From: Amaricoccus sp003258405
GTDB lineage: Bacteria > Pseudomonadota > Alphaproteobacteria > Rhodobacterales > Rhodobacteraceae
Assembly (NCBI RefSeq): GCF_043226085.1
Contig: NZ_CP171225.1
Location: 2,914,001 to 2,978,000 of the forward strand
DNA: 64,000 nucleotides
Reading direction: 5' to 3'
Notes under the pieces: model-generated
What the model was told of the DNA's origin: nothing
The model's database searches: none
The model's input: the letters and a program-made list of their open reading frames with translations, nothing else
Shown: piece after piece, positions 40,697 to 49,453 of the stretch
How positions within the stretch are numbered: position 1 is the first letter of the stretch
Layout of the letters: every line of letters starts with the position of its first letter
Translations under genes and position numbers: made by a program

Positions 40697-41995
40697 ATGC
40701 CCGCCGCGCCCCGGCGCACCCTGATGCTCTGGTTCTACCTGCTGGTTTCGCGGCGGCTGGGCTGGTTTGCCCGGCGGCGGCTGGTGCGGCGCTGTGCGGC
40801 GGGCAAGGAAGACCCGAACCGGCTCGGCGAGCGCATGGGTCAGGCGGGCCTCGACCGGCCCGAGGGGCCGCTCGTCTGGTTCCATGCCGCGAGTGTCGGC
40901 GAGGCGATGTCGCTCATCGAGCTGCTGCGGCGGCTCCGGCAGAGCCGGCCGGAGCTCACCTGCCTCGTCACGTCGGGCACGCTCACCTCTGCGCGGATGC
41001 TTGCCGCACGCTTGCCGCCGGGCTGCCTGCACCAGTTCGTGCCGCTCGACGTGCTGCCTTGGGTGCAGCGTTTCCTCGACCACTGGCGGCCTGAGCTTGC
41101 GGTCTGGACCGAGAGCGAGCTCTGGCCCGCAACGCTCTGCGAGGTGTCGCGCCGCGGCATTCCGATGATGCTCATCAACGCGCGAATTTCGGCCCGGACC
41201 TACCGGCGCTGGAAATCGGCGCCGCGGACGGCGCGGGCCCTGCTGCGGCGGTTCGACCGCATCCTTGCGCAGGACGATCTCGCGGGCATGCAGCTGGCGG
41301 CACTTGGCGCGGATCCCGATCGGCTGAGCGTTTCCGGCTCGCTCAAGGAGGGCGCCGCGCCGCTGCCTCATGACGAGGCGGAGCGGCGGCGGATGACGTC
41401 CCTGCTCGGCGGCCGCCCGGTCTGGGTTGCGGCTTCGACCCATGGCGGTGAGGAGGAGCTGGTGCTGGCCGCCCATGCGGCAGCGGTGCGGGCGATCCCG
41501 CGGCTCCTGCTCATCCTCGTGCCGCGCCATCCCGAGCGGGGCGATGAGATCGAGGAGCTGCTGCGCTCGCGCAAGCTGCGCTCTGCCCGGCGCTCGGCGG
41601 ACGAGCCGCTGACGGAGGATACGGATGCCTATCTCGCCGACACGCTGGGCGAGCTCGGGATCTGGTACCGCATCGCGCCGGTGAGTTTCGTCGGAGGTTC
41701 GCTCAAGGAGATCGGCGGGCACAATCCCTACGAGCCGGCCTTGCTCGGGAGCGCGATCCTGCACGGGCCGCACGTGCGCAATTTTGCCGATGCCTATCGC
41801 AAGCTGACCGAGGCGGGTGCGGCGATGGAGGTGCACAGCGCCGCCGATTTCGGCCGCGCGCTGGTGCTGGCGCTGGCACCCGACACAGCCGCGCGGATGG
41901 CGGCGGCGGGCTGGGATGTGGTGAGCGAGAGCGCGGAAGTGACCGACCGGGTGCTGGCAGAGATCGAACTCAGGCTCGGCAGAGAGCCCGCGTGA
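40697..41995 (+). CDS. waaA: 3-deoxy-D-manno-octulosonic acid (Kdo) transferase
   Basis: The 432-residue GT-B enzyme has the N-terminal VWFHAASVGEAMSLIELL, with acidic Glu as catalytic base, and VWTESELWPATL. The C-terminal half has VAASTHGGEEEL and SFVGGSLKEIGGHNPYEPA. It adds Kdo to lipid IVA at the inner membrane; a hydrophobic N-terminal segment anchors it. The stop overlaps the lpxK start (TGATG). Length and motifs are usual. Confidence 0.96.
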   Translation: MPAAPRRTLMLWFYLLVSRRLGWFARRRLVRRCAAGKEDPNRLGERMGQAGLDRPEGPLVWFHAASVGEAMSLIELLRRLRQSRPELTCLVTSGTLTSARMLAARLPPGCLHQFVPLDVLPWVQRFLDHWRPELAVWTESELWPATLCEVSRRGIPMMLINARISARTYRRWKSAPRTARALLRRFDRILAQDDLAGMQLAALGADPDRLSVSGSLKEGAAPLPHDEAERRRMTSLLGGRPVWVAASTHGGEEELVLAAHAAAVRAIPRLLLILVPRHPERGDEIEELLRSRKLRSARRSADEPLTEDTDAYLADTLGELGIWYRIAPVSFVGGSLKEIGGHNPYEPALLGSAILHGPHVRNFADAYRKLTEAGAAMEVHSAADFGRALVLALAPDTAARMAAAGWDVVSESAEVTDRVLAEIELRLGREPA

Positions 41996-43014
41996 TGCAT
42001 CCGCCGGCCTTCTGGTTCCGCCCGCGGCACCGGCCCGGCCTGCGTGCCAGGTTGCTTGCGCCGCTGGCGGCGGTCTGGTCCTGGGCCGGGCGGCGGCGGC
42101 TTGCCGGGCAGACGCCGGAGCGGCTCGGGATCCCGGTCGTCTGTGTCGGAAATCTCACCCTCGGGGGGGCGGGCAAGACGCCGACGGTGATCGCGCTCGT
42201 CTCGCGGCTCGTGGCCCAGGGCGTGCGGGTGCATGTCATTTCGCGCGGCCATGGCGGCAGCCTCGAGGGGCCGGTCGCGGTTGACGAGCGGCGGCACAGC
42301 GCGGCGGAGGTGGGCGACGAGCCGCTGCTCATCGCGCCCTTCGCGCCGGTCTGGGTGGCACGGGACCGGGCGGCGGCGGGCCGCGCGGCGGAGGCGGCGG
42401 GGGCCGAGATCGTCATCATGGACGACGGCTTCCAGAACCCCGCGCTCGCAAAGGATCTCTCGATCGTGGTCGTCGATGCCGCGACAGGTTTCGGCAACGG
42501 CCGGGTCGTGCCCTCGGGGCCGTTGCGCGAGCCGGTGGCGCGTGGCCTGGCGCGGGCCGACATGGTGCTGGCGATCGGCGCCCCGGCGGATCGGGCGGCC
42601 TTTGCCGCGGCCTGGCCGGAGACAGCGGCCCTGCCGGTCGCGGGTGCCGCGCTTGCGCCGCTCGACACCGGGATGGCATGGGAAGGGCTGCGCGCCTTCG
42701 CCTTTGCCGGAATAGGCCGGCCGGCGAAGTTCTTTGCCACGCTGCGTGCGCTCGGCGCCGAGATCGTCGCGGCGCGGGAATTCGCCGATCATGCCGTCTA
42801 TGACCGCCGGATCCTCTCGCGGCTCGACAGCGAGGCGCATGAGAGCCGGGCCCAGCTTGTCACGACCGAGAAGGATGCGGTGCGGCTGCCGCCCGATTTC
42901 CGGCGCAAGATCATCGTCGTGCCGGTCCGCCTCGCGCTCGACGACTGGGCGCCGCTCGACACGGCACTTGCCCGGATTCGCAGGCCGATGCAGCGGGGCA
43001 CCACCTCGGAGTGA
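41995..43014 (+). CDS. lpxK: Tetraacyldisaccharide 4'-kinase
   Basis: The 339-residue kinase has the P-loop NLTLGGAGKTPTVIAL, HVISRGHGG, GDEPLLIA and IIMDDGFQNPALAKDLSIVVVDA, the LpxK set. It phosphorylates the 4' position of the lipid A precursor. A GTG 3 nt upstream of the ATG is also possible. With waaA it forms the lipid A/Kdo pair of the operon. Confidence 0.95.
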   Translation: MHPPAFWFRPRHRPGLRARLLAPLAAVWSWAGRRRLAGQTPERLGIPVVCVGNLTLGGAGKTPTVIALVSRLVAQGVRVHVISRGHGGSLEGPVAVDERRHSAAEVGDEPLLIAPFAPVWVARDRAAAGRAAEAAGAEIVIMDDGFQNPALAKDLSIVVVDAATGFGNGRVVPSGPLREPVARGLARADMVLAIGAPADRAAFAAAWPETAALPVAGAALAPLDTGMAWEGLRAFAFAGIGRPAKFFATLRALGAEIVAAREFADHAVYDRRILSRLDSEAHESRAQLVTTEKDAVRLPPDFRRKIIVVPVRLALDDWAPLDTALARIRRPMQRGTTSE

Positions 43015-43130
43015 CAGGAAACACACAGGTGCCGGCTGGGCATGCCTCGCGACAGGCTGTTGATTTTCATGATTTTTATTTCGAGTTAACCGCGCGTTCG
43101 CTTTTGTTGCAATCGGACACAAAGCTTGAT

Positions 43131-43159
43131 TTGGTCCAAATGTGACATCTCCCTATATT
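43131..43159 (+). promoter_or_regulatory. Putative lpxC promoter
   Basis: TTGGTC (43131-43136) and TATATT (43154-43159) are 17 nt apart in an AT-rich stretch, 67 nt upstream of lpxC. This makes lpxC a separate transcription unit from waaA-lpxK. Confidence 0.6.
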
Positions 43160-43226
43160 GCATTGCGACAGACGACGGGATCCGGGGTGGGGGTCACTGA
43201 GCAGCTGGTCGCAATTGGGGGCAGAA

Positions 43227-44144
43227 ATGCACACGACTCTTGAACGGGAAATCACGCTGCGGGGCACGGGGCTGCACTCCGGCCGTCCCGTGCGTCTTAC
43301 CCTCCACCCGGCGACGGAGGGCGGCATCCGCTTCCGGCGCGTCGACGTGACCGATCGCGACAACATCATTCCCGCCCGCTATGACGCGGTGACCGACACG
43401 ACGCTTTGCACGGTGCTCTCGAATGAGGCCGGCATTTCGGTCTCGACGGTCGAGCACATCATGGCGGCCTTTGCCGGGCTCGGCGTGAGCCATGTGCTGG
43501 TCGATATTGACGGGCCGGAAGTGCCGATCCTCGATGGCAGCTCGCAGCGTTTCGTGAAGGCGATCCTGAAGGCGGGTCTTCGTCAGGTCGCGGGCGATCT
43601 GCGTGCGATCCGGATCCTGAAGCCGGTGCGCGACGTTCAGGGCGATGTGGTGACCGAGCTCACCCCCGCGCCGATGCTTTCGATCGACTTCGAGATCGAC
43701 TTCCCGGATGCCGCGATTGGGCATCAGGAGAAGACGCTCGACATGCTCAACGGCTCCTTCGTGCGCGAGCTTTCCGACTGCCGGACCTTCTGCCGCCGTG
43801 CGGAAGTCGAGGCGATGCAGGCCCACGGGCTTGCGCTCGGCGGTTCGCTCGACAACGCGGTCGTGGTCGAGGGCGAGAAGGTTCTGAACCCTGGCGGGTT
43901 CCGGCGCGCGGATGAATGCGTGCGCCACAAGATGCTCGACGCGATGGGCGACCTCGCGCTGGCGGGGGCTCCGATTCTCGGCGCCTATCGCGGTGTGAAG
44001 GCAGGCCATGGCGCGACCAACCGGCTGCTGCGGCGGCTTTTCGCCACCCCGGATGCGTTCGAATGGGTGGTGCTCGACGAGGAGCAGCAGGCGGTTCTCC
44101 CCGGTGCGGGAGTGGGGCTTGCCGATCTGCGCCGCGCGGGTTGA
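43227..44144 (+). CDS. lpxC: UDP-3-O-acyl-N-acetylglucosamine deacetylase
   Basis: The 305-residue zinc amidase has the N-terminal TLRG-like segment LRGTGLHSGRPVRL and the zinc ligands: His in STVEHIMAAF, and His and Asp in VRHKMLDAMGDLAL. The catalytic GHGATN follows. LpxC is the committed step of lipid A synthesis. The ATG at 43227 follows GGGG and gives the family N-terminus. It has its own promoter and terminator. Confidence 0.96.
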   Translation: MHTTLEREITLRGTGLHSGRPVRLTLHPATEGGIRFRRVDVTDRDNIIPARYDAVTDTTLCTVLSNEAGISVSTVEHIMAAFAGLGVSHVLVDIDGPEVPILDGSSQRFVKAILKAGLRQVAGDLRAIRILKPVRDVQGDVVTELTPAPMLSIDFEIDFPDAAIGHQEKTLDMLNGSFVRELSDCRTFCRRAEVEAMQAHGLALGGSLDNAVVVEGEKVLNPGGFRRADECVRHKMLDAMGDLALAGAPILGAYRGVKAGHGATNRLLRRLFATPDAFEWVVLDEEQQAVLPGAGVGLADLRRAG

Positions 44145-44163
44145 AGGCAGGAAGAACAGGCAG

Positions 44164-44202
44164 AAGCGCAGTCCCGGGCTCCGGGGCTGCGCTTTTCGTT
44201 TC
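44164..44202 (+). terminator. Rho-independent terminator after lpxC
   Basis: AAGCGCAG pairs with CTGCGCTT, with inner CCCGG/CCGGG pairing and a short loop. TTTTCGTTT follows. It lies 20 nt after the lpxC stop. Confidence 0.85.
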
Positions 44203-44291
44203 ACCCCCCTTGCGAGCTGTGCTAACCGGATCAGGCCGAGGCTTGGCAGGCGCCCCGGGACATCGGCGGAGTGACTAGAGGCAGGTAGGGT

Positions 44292-45131
44292 ATGACAAGA
44301 AAGTCGGGTCGTGTTCTGGCGTTGGCCGGCACATTGCTCCTGATCCTGCTCACCGTCTCATCCTGTGCGCGCAACCGCCAGGAGCCTATCGAGACCCGGT
44401 CGGCGCAGCAGATCTATCTCGATGCCGAGGCGCTGCTTGCCGACGGCCAGCCGCGTGATGCCGGCGAGATGTTCTCCGAGGTGGAGCGGCTCTATCCCTA
44501 TTCCGAATGGGCGAAGCGCTCGATGCTGATGTCGGCCTTTGCCTATCACGAGGGCGCGCAATACGCGGAAAGCCGGTCGGCGGCGGAGCGCTATCTCGAG
44601 TTCTTCCCGGCGGATGTGGACGCGCCCTATGCGCAGTTCCTGATTGCGCTCTCGTATTACGACCAGATCACAGACATCGGTCGCGATCAGGCCAACACGT
44701 TCGAGGCGCTGCAGGAAATGCGCGACATCATCGAGCGCTATCCCGACAGCGAATACGCCAAGTCCGCCCAGCTCAAGTTCGAGCTCGCGCTCGATCATCT
44801 TGCGGGCAAGGAGATGGAGGTGGGGCGCTATTACCTCGCGCGGGGCCATTACACGGCGGCGATCAACCGGTTCCGGGTCGTCGTCGAGGACTACCAGACC
44901 ACCACCCACACGCCCGAGGCGCTGCACCGGCTGGTCGAGGCCTATCTCTCGCTTGGCCTCACGCAGGAGGCGCAGACCGCCGCTGCGATCCTCGGCCACA
45001 ACTTCCAGGGATCAACATGGTATGCCGACAGCTATGCGCTGCTGACCGGCCGCGGTCTCGAGCCGGACAATGCCGGGGACAGCTGGCTGAACCAGACCTA
45101 CCGTCAGGTGGTGAAGGGAGACTGGCGCTGA
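44292..45131 (+). CDS. bamD: Outer membrane assembly lipoprotein BamD
   Basis: The 279-residue protein has a lipoprotein signal with the lipobox ending VSSC (Cys at about residue 25), then TPR-like repeats: AEALLADGQPRDAGEMFSEVE, YPYSEWAKRSMLMSAFAYHE and RYPDSEYAKSAQLKFELALD. BamD is the essential partner of BamA in beta-barrel insertion. It follows lpxC and precedes recN, a common alphaproteobacterial order. Confidence 0.95.
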   Translation: MTRKSGRVLALAGTLLLILLTVSSCARNRQEPIETRSAQQIYLDAEALLADGQPRDAGEMFSEVERLYPYSEWAKRSMLMSAFAYHEGAQYAESRSAAERYLEFFPADVDAPYAQFLIALSYYDQITDIGRDQANTFEALQEMRDIIERYPDSEYAKSAQLKFELALDHLAGKEMEVGRYYLARGHYTAAINRFRVVVEDYQTTTHTPEALHRLVEAYLSLGLTQEAQTAAAILGHNFQGSTWYADSYALLTGRGLEPDNAGDSWLNQTYRQVVKGDWR

Positions 45132-45151
45132 CGCGGGCGCGGGTCTGACCG

Positions 45152-46801
45152 ATGCTCCGGACCCTCACGATCCGTGACATGGTGCTGATCGAGACGGCCG
45201 AGCTCGCCTTCGAGCCCGGCCTCAACGTGCTCACGGGCGAGACTGGCGCGGGCAAGTCGATTCTGCTCGATTCGCTCGGCTTCGTGCTCGGCTGGCGCGT
45301 GCGGCCCGGGCTGGTGCGCGCCGGGGCCGATCAGGGTGAGGTGATTGCGGAATTCCATCTTGCCGAGGGCCATGCCGCGCGCGCGGTGCTCGAGGCGGCG
45401 GGCCTGCCCGCGGGCGAGGAGCTGCTGATGCGCCGGGTCGCGAGCCCGGACGGGCGGCGGCGGGCTTGGGTGAACGACCGGCCGGTGGCCGCCGAGACCC
45501 TGCGCGCGCTGTCCGCGACGCTTGTCGAGCTTCACGGCCAGCAGGACGACAAGGGGCTGCTCGATCCGAAGCGGCACCGGGATCTGCTCGATGCCTTTGC
45601 CGAGGCCGGGGCGGCGCGCGAGGCGGTGCGGGAGGCCTGGGGCGCGCGGGCCGCGGCGGCAAAGCTGCTTGCGGAGGCGGAGGCGGCGCTCGAGGCCGCC
45701 GCGCGGGATGCCGATTTCATTGCCCATGCTGTCGAGGAGCTCGATGCGCTCGACCCTCAGCCGGGCGAGGAGACAGAGCTCGATGCGCGGCGGCGCCAGC
45801 TTCGGGCGGCGGAGGAGATCCGCGCCGATGTGGCGCGCGCGGCGGGGGCTGTCGGCTCCGAGGGGGCGGAAGGCGCGCTCTTTCAGGCACTGCGCTGGCT
45901 CGAGGCGGCGGCGCCACGGGCCGAAGGGCTGATCGATCCGCTGCTCGAGGGGCTCGAACGCGTGCTGACCGAGCTCGGCGAGGTTTCGCGCGGCGTCGAG
46001 GACCTCGAGGCCCAACTCGCGGGCGATCCGGATGAGCTGGAGGCTGTCGAGGAGCGGCTCTTCGCAATCCGGGGCCTTGCGCGCAAGCATCAGGTGCCGC
46101 CCGAGGAGCTCCCGGCGCTGGCCGAGGATCTGCGCGCGCGGCGGCGGGCGATCGACGGCGGGGCGGAGGAGATTGCCGGCCTCAAGGTCGCGCTGGGCGA
46201 GGCCGATGCCGCCTATGGCGCGGCGGCGGCGCGGCTTGGCGAGATCCGGCGGGACGCTGCGGCACGGCTCGATGCGCGCATGGCCGGGGAGCTGCCGCCG
46301 CTGAAGCTCGAGCGGGCGCGCTTCATCACCGAGGTGGACCCGGGTGAGCCGGGGCCCGAGGGCAGCGACCGCGTGCGCTTCACTGCCGCGACCAATCCGG
46401 GCGCGCCGCCGGGACCGATCGACAAGGTTGCCTCGGGCGGCGAGCTCTCGCGCTTCCTGCTGGCGCTCAAGGTCTGTCTCGCCGAGCGTTCCAGCGATCT
46501 CACGCTGATCTTCGACGAGATCGACCGCGGCGTCGGCGGGGCCACGGCGGATGCCGTTGGGCGGCGGCTGCGCGCCCTGGGCGATGCGGCGCAGGTGCTC
46601 GTCGTCACCCATGCGCCGCAGGTCGCGGCCCGCGGGGCGCATCACTGGCGGGTGGGCAAGGACGTGCGCGAAGGGGTAACCCGGACCGACGTGCTGCCGC
46701 TCTCGCAGGCGGAGCGGACCGAGGAGATCGCGCGGATGCTGGCGGGGGATGTGATCACGCCCGAGGCGCGAGGGGCCGCGCGGGCGCTGCTGGAGAGCTA
46801 G
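45152..46801 (+). CDS. recN: DNA repair protein RecN
   Basis: The 549-residue SMC-like ATPase has Walker A LTGETGAGKSILLDSLGF near residue 28, central coiled coils rich in Ala, Glu and Arg, the ABC signature VASGGELSRFLLALK, Walker B LIFDEIDRGVGG and the D-loop/H-loop VLVVTHAPQVAA. RecN acts early in double-strand break repair. No SOS box is apparent in the 20-nt gap after bamD. Confidence 0.96.
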   Translation: MLRTLTIRDMVLIETAELAFEPGLNVLTGETGAGKSILLDSLGFVLGWRVRPGLVRAGADQGEVIAEFHLAEGHAARAVLEAAGLPAGEELLMRRVASPDGRRRAWVNDRPVAAETLRALSATLVELHGQQDDKGLLDPKRHRDLLDAFAEAGAAREAVREAWGARAAAAKLLAEAEAALEAAARDADFIAHAVEELDALDPQPGEETELDARRRQLRAAEEIRADVARAAGAVGSEGAEGALFQALRWLEAAAPRAEGLIDPLLEGLERVLTELGEVSRGVEDLEAQLAGDPDELEAVEERLFAIRGLARKHQVPPEELPALAEDLRARRRAIDGGAEEIAGLKVALGEADAAYGAAAARLGEIRRDAAARLDARMAGELPPLKLERARFITEVDPGEPGPEGSDRVRFTAATNPGAPPGPIDKVASGGELSRFLLALKVCLAERSSDLTLIFDEIDRGVGGATADAVGRRLRALGDAAQVLVVTHAPQVAARGAHHWRVGKDVREGVTRTDVLPLSQAERTEEIARMLAGDVITPEARGAARALLES

Positions 46802-46818
46802 CGCGGGCTCCCATGCGC

Positions 46819-46840
46819 GCAAGCCCGCGGCCGGGCTTGC
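46819..46840. terminator. Bidirectional hairpin between recN and DUF427
   Basis: GCAAGCCCG and CGGGCTTGC form a perfect 9-bp stem around a 4-nt loop, extended by an outer ATGCGC/GCGCAT pairing with one bulge. It lies between convergent genes, with no clear T run. Confidence 0.5.
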
Positions 46841-46851
46841 GCATCTCAGGC

Positions 46852-47196
46852 TCAGATCTGTTCGATCGTGACCTTGTTCGGGTCGAAGGTGAGGTGATTG
46901 GCAATGCGCGCAAGATCGTCGCTGGGCTCGGGATAGCACCAGGCGGCGTTCTCGATCAGCGTGCTGCGGGTGACGATGCCGAAATAGGTCGCGCGGCCGA
47001 TGCCTTCCGTGACGGCCTCGCTGCCGGATGTTTCGAGAAAGGCCATGCCGATGTCTTCCTGCGGGAAGAAGATCGTCGCCGGCATGTCGCCATTGCTGAG
47101 TTCGAGGGCATTTCCGCTTTCGCCGATGACGGCACCGCCGGCGCGGATGACCCAGGTGCCTTCGGCCGGAACGACTGTAATCCTCTTGGCAAGCAT
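46852..47196 (-). CDS. DUF427 single-domain protein
   Basis: The 114-residue protein matches DUF427: VIRAGGAVIGESGNALEL, IFFPQEDIGMAFLE, then GIVTRSTLIENAAWCYPEP and the FDPNKVTIEQ end. This beta-rich family has no agreed function. It contains one Cys in AAWCYPEP. The gene is separated by 48 nt from the upstream M24 aminopeptidase gene on the same strand. Confidence 0.9.
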   Translation of the reverse strand: MLAKRITVVPAEGTWVIRAGGAVIGESGNALELSNGDMPATIFFPQEDIGMAFLETSGSEAVTEGIGRATYFGIVTRSTLIENAAWCYPEPSDDLARIANHLTFDPNKVTIEQI

Positions 47197-47244
47197 ATGC
47201 GGTCCTTTGTTCGTTGGTGTCCTCGGCCCCCTGAGCGGGGGCGT

Positions 47245-49068
47245 TCAGAGCGGTTGGCAGGCAGTTTCAAGCCAGCTTGCAGTGTCTGCATCGACGAGCG
47301 GCGCGATCCGCGCGAGAACCTCGGCGTGATAGTCGTCGAGCCAGCGGCGCTCGGCAGGGGCGAGCAGGTCCGCGTCGATCAGACGGCGGTCGATCGGGGC
47401 GAAGGTGAGGGTCTCGAACGAAAGCATCTCGCGCTCGCCACCCTCGGGTCGGCTTGGCGCACGCACGGTGGCGAGATTCTCGATACGGATGCCGAAGGCC
47501 CCCTCGCGGTAGTAGCCAGGCTCGATGGAGAGGATCATGCCGGGTTCGATCGGTGTTTCCGAGCGGCGGGAGAGGGCCGCAGGGCCTTCGTGCACCCCGA
47601 GATAGGCCCCGACGCCATGGCCGGTGCCGTGGTCGTAATCGAGCCCCGTCTGCCAGAGGCCGGCGCGGGCGACCGCGTCGATGTCGCGCCCCGCGAGCCC
47701 TCTCGGCCAGGCGAGGCGGGACATGGCGATGACGCCCTTGAGGACCAGGGTGAAGGCCCGGGCCGCGCCTTCGGGCACCGCGCCGACGGCGACGGTGCGG
47801 GTGATGTCGGTGGTTCCGTCGACATACTGCCCGCCGCTGTCGACGAGCAGCAGCTCGCCGGGCTTCACCGGGCGGTTGCTGGCCTCGTTCACGCGGTAGT
47901 GCACGATCGCGCCATGATCGCCCGCACCGCAGATCGTCTCGAACGAGATGTCGCGCAGGGCGCCGGTTTCGGCGCGGAAGGCTTCGAGGCGGCGGACGAC
48001 ATCGATTTCGGTAAGATGTCCCCCGGGGGCTTCGGCATCGAGCCAGGCGAGGAAGCGCGCCATCGCCGCGCCGTCGCGCAGATGCGCCGCGCGGCTTCCG
48101 GCGATCTCGGCCTCGGTCTTGCAGGCCTTGGGCAGGATGCAGGGATCGCGGGCCCAGTCGACCGCGATGCCCGCCGCCGTGAGCCGGTCGGACACCCAGA
48201 CCGGCGCGCTTGCCTTGTCGACGCCGACCTTGCCGGAGAGCGCATCAAGGGCAGGGCCGAAGGCCTCGGGCGCGGCGATGGTCACCTCTGCCCCGAGGTG
48301 GGCGCGGAGCGCGGCATCGCACCTGGTGGGATCGGTGAAGAGCGCGACACGGCCGTCGTCATGAAGGATCGCGAAGGCGCGTGCGACCGGAGTGCGGGCA
48401 ATGTCGCCGCCGCGGATGTTGAGCAGCCAGGCGATGGAATCGGTGAGCGTCAGCGCCGCTGCCGAGCGCCCGGCGTCGCGAAGGCCCTGCGCGAGATCGG
48501 CGCGTTTTTCCGCCGCGCTGTGCCCGGTGAACTCGAGGGGCTGTGGCACGATCGGTGCGGCGGGCGGCGCCGGACGATCGGTCCAGATACGGTCGACGAG
48601 ATTGGGGCAGCGGACGAGCGAGATACCGTGCGGCTCGAGCGTCTCGGACAGCGTCGCGATGTCGGTCGCGGTGTGGAGCCAGGGATCGAACCCGGCGCGG
48701 CCCCCCTCCGGCATGACCTCGGCGAGCCAGTCGGCGGGCTTGTCCTCGGGATGGCGCAGGATGGTGAAGGCCCCGGTGTCGACCTCCTTGCGCGACTGGA
48801 GCGTATAGCGGCCGTCGACGAAGAGGCTCGCGGCCTCGAGACCCGCCACCGCGAGGCCCGCGGAGCCCGAGAAACTCGTGAGCCATGCGAGGCGCTCGTC
48901 GCAGGGGGCGACGTTCTCGCCCTGATGGGCATCGGCGCGCGGCACGAAGAAGGCTGCAACACCCTCGGCGCGCATGGCCTCACGCAGGGCCTCGAGCCGC
49001 AAGGGCCCGGTTTCTGGCGTGGTACGCTGGCGGAAATCCTGGAACATGGGGCGCTGATCATCTTTCAT
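47245..49068 (-). CDS. Three-domain M24B aminopeptidase P (Xaa-Pro aminopeptidase)
   Basis: The 607-residue protein has two creatinase-like N-terminal domains and a pita-bread catalytic domain. The metal ligands are Asp in LLVDSGGQYVDGTTDIT (both Asp), His in GTGHGVGAYLGVHEG, and Glu in EPGYY and ENLATV. The length matches the long eukaryotic-type XPNPEP1 form. It removes an N-terminal residue before proline. The ATG at 49068 is close to the divergent palindrome at 49108. Confidence 0.94.
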   Translation of the reverse strand: MKDDQRPMFQDFRQRTTPETGPLRLEALREAMRAEGVAAFFVPRADAHQGENVAPCDERLAWLTSFSGSAGLAVAGLEAASLFVDGRYTLQSRKEVDTGAFTILRHPEDKPADWLAEVMPEGGRAGFDPWLHTATDIATLSETLEPHGISLVRCPNLVDRIWTDRPAPPAAPIVPQPLEFTGHSAAEKRADLAQGLRDAGRSAAALTLTDSIAWLLNIRGGDIARTPVARAFAILHDDGRVALFTDPTRCDAALRAHLGAEVTIAAPEAFGPALDALSGKVGVDKASAPVWVSDRLTAAGIAVDWARDPCILPKACKTEAEIAGSRAAHLRDGAAMARFLAWLDAEAPGGHLTEIDVVRRLEAFRAETGALRDISFETICGAGDHGAIVHYRVNEASNRPVKPGELLLVDSGGQYVDGTTDITRTVAVGAVPEGAARAFTLVLKGVIAMSRLAWPRGLAGRDIDAVARAGLWQTGLDYDHGTGHGVGAYLGVHEGPAALSRRSETPIEPGMILSIEPGYYREGAFGIRIENLATVRAPSRPEGGEREMLSFETLTFAPIDRRLIDADLLAPAERRWLDDYHAEVLARIAPLVDADTASWLETACQPL

Positions 49069-49107
49069 TCCGGAAATCCTTATCGGTCGTTTGCGTGACA
49101 GGTCAAT

Positions 49108-49121
49108 GAAGGTTAACCTTC
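49108..49121. repeat. Perfect 14-bp palindrome GAAGGTTAACCTTC
   Basis: This inverted repeat lies in the divergent gap between the M24 aminopeptidase and the small membrane-protein gene, 40 nt from one start and 36 nt from the other. It contains a TTAACC half-site of the CtrA type. It could be an operator shared by both genes. Confidence 0.55.
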
Positions 49122-49156
49122 GGCGCGTTGAATCGCGCTAAAGGTGAGAAGTCCCC

Positions 49157-49453
49157 ATGCGTATTGTGGTTATGGTTGCGTTCGCCGGATTGGCGCTCTG
49201 GCGGGCCTGGATCGATTGGCAGGCTACGATCGGTGAGGGCTATGCGTTCCGGCTGGCTTCGATCGACCGGGTCTTTGCGGAAAACGCACCCGGAAGCCAC
49301 GCGAAGGTGGTTTCGATCCTGCAGAATTTCGGGCCGGACTGGCTGTGGGATCCTGTCTTCACGACCCTCTTCAGCCTGCCGCTGGCGTTGATCCCGGCGC
49401 TGATCGCCGGGATCCTCTGGGTCACACGGCCCCGCGGACGAGGTCGTGGATGA
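49157..49453 (+). CDS. Small membrane protein of unknown function
   Basis: The 98-residue protein has one hydrophobic N-terminal segment (residues 2-19, VVMVAFAGLALWRAW) and one C-terminal helix (about 68-90, FSLPLALIPALIAGILWV) before a basic tail. GGTGAG lies upstream of the ATG. It overlaps the end of the convergent metallopeptidase by 32 nt. I do not recognise the family. Confidence 0.75.
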   Translation: MRIVVMVAFAGLALWRAWIDWQATIGEGYAFRLASIDRVFAENAPGSHAKVVSILQNFGPDWLWDPVFTTLFSLPLALIPALIAGILWVTRPRGRGRG

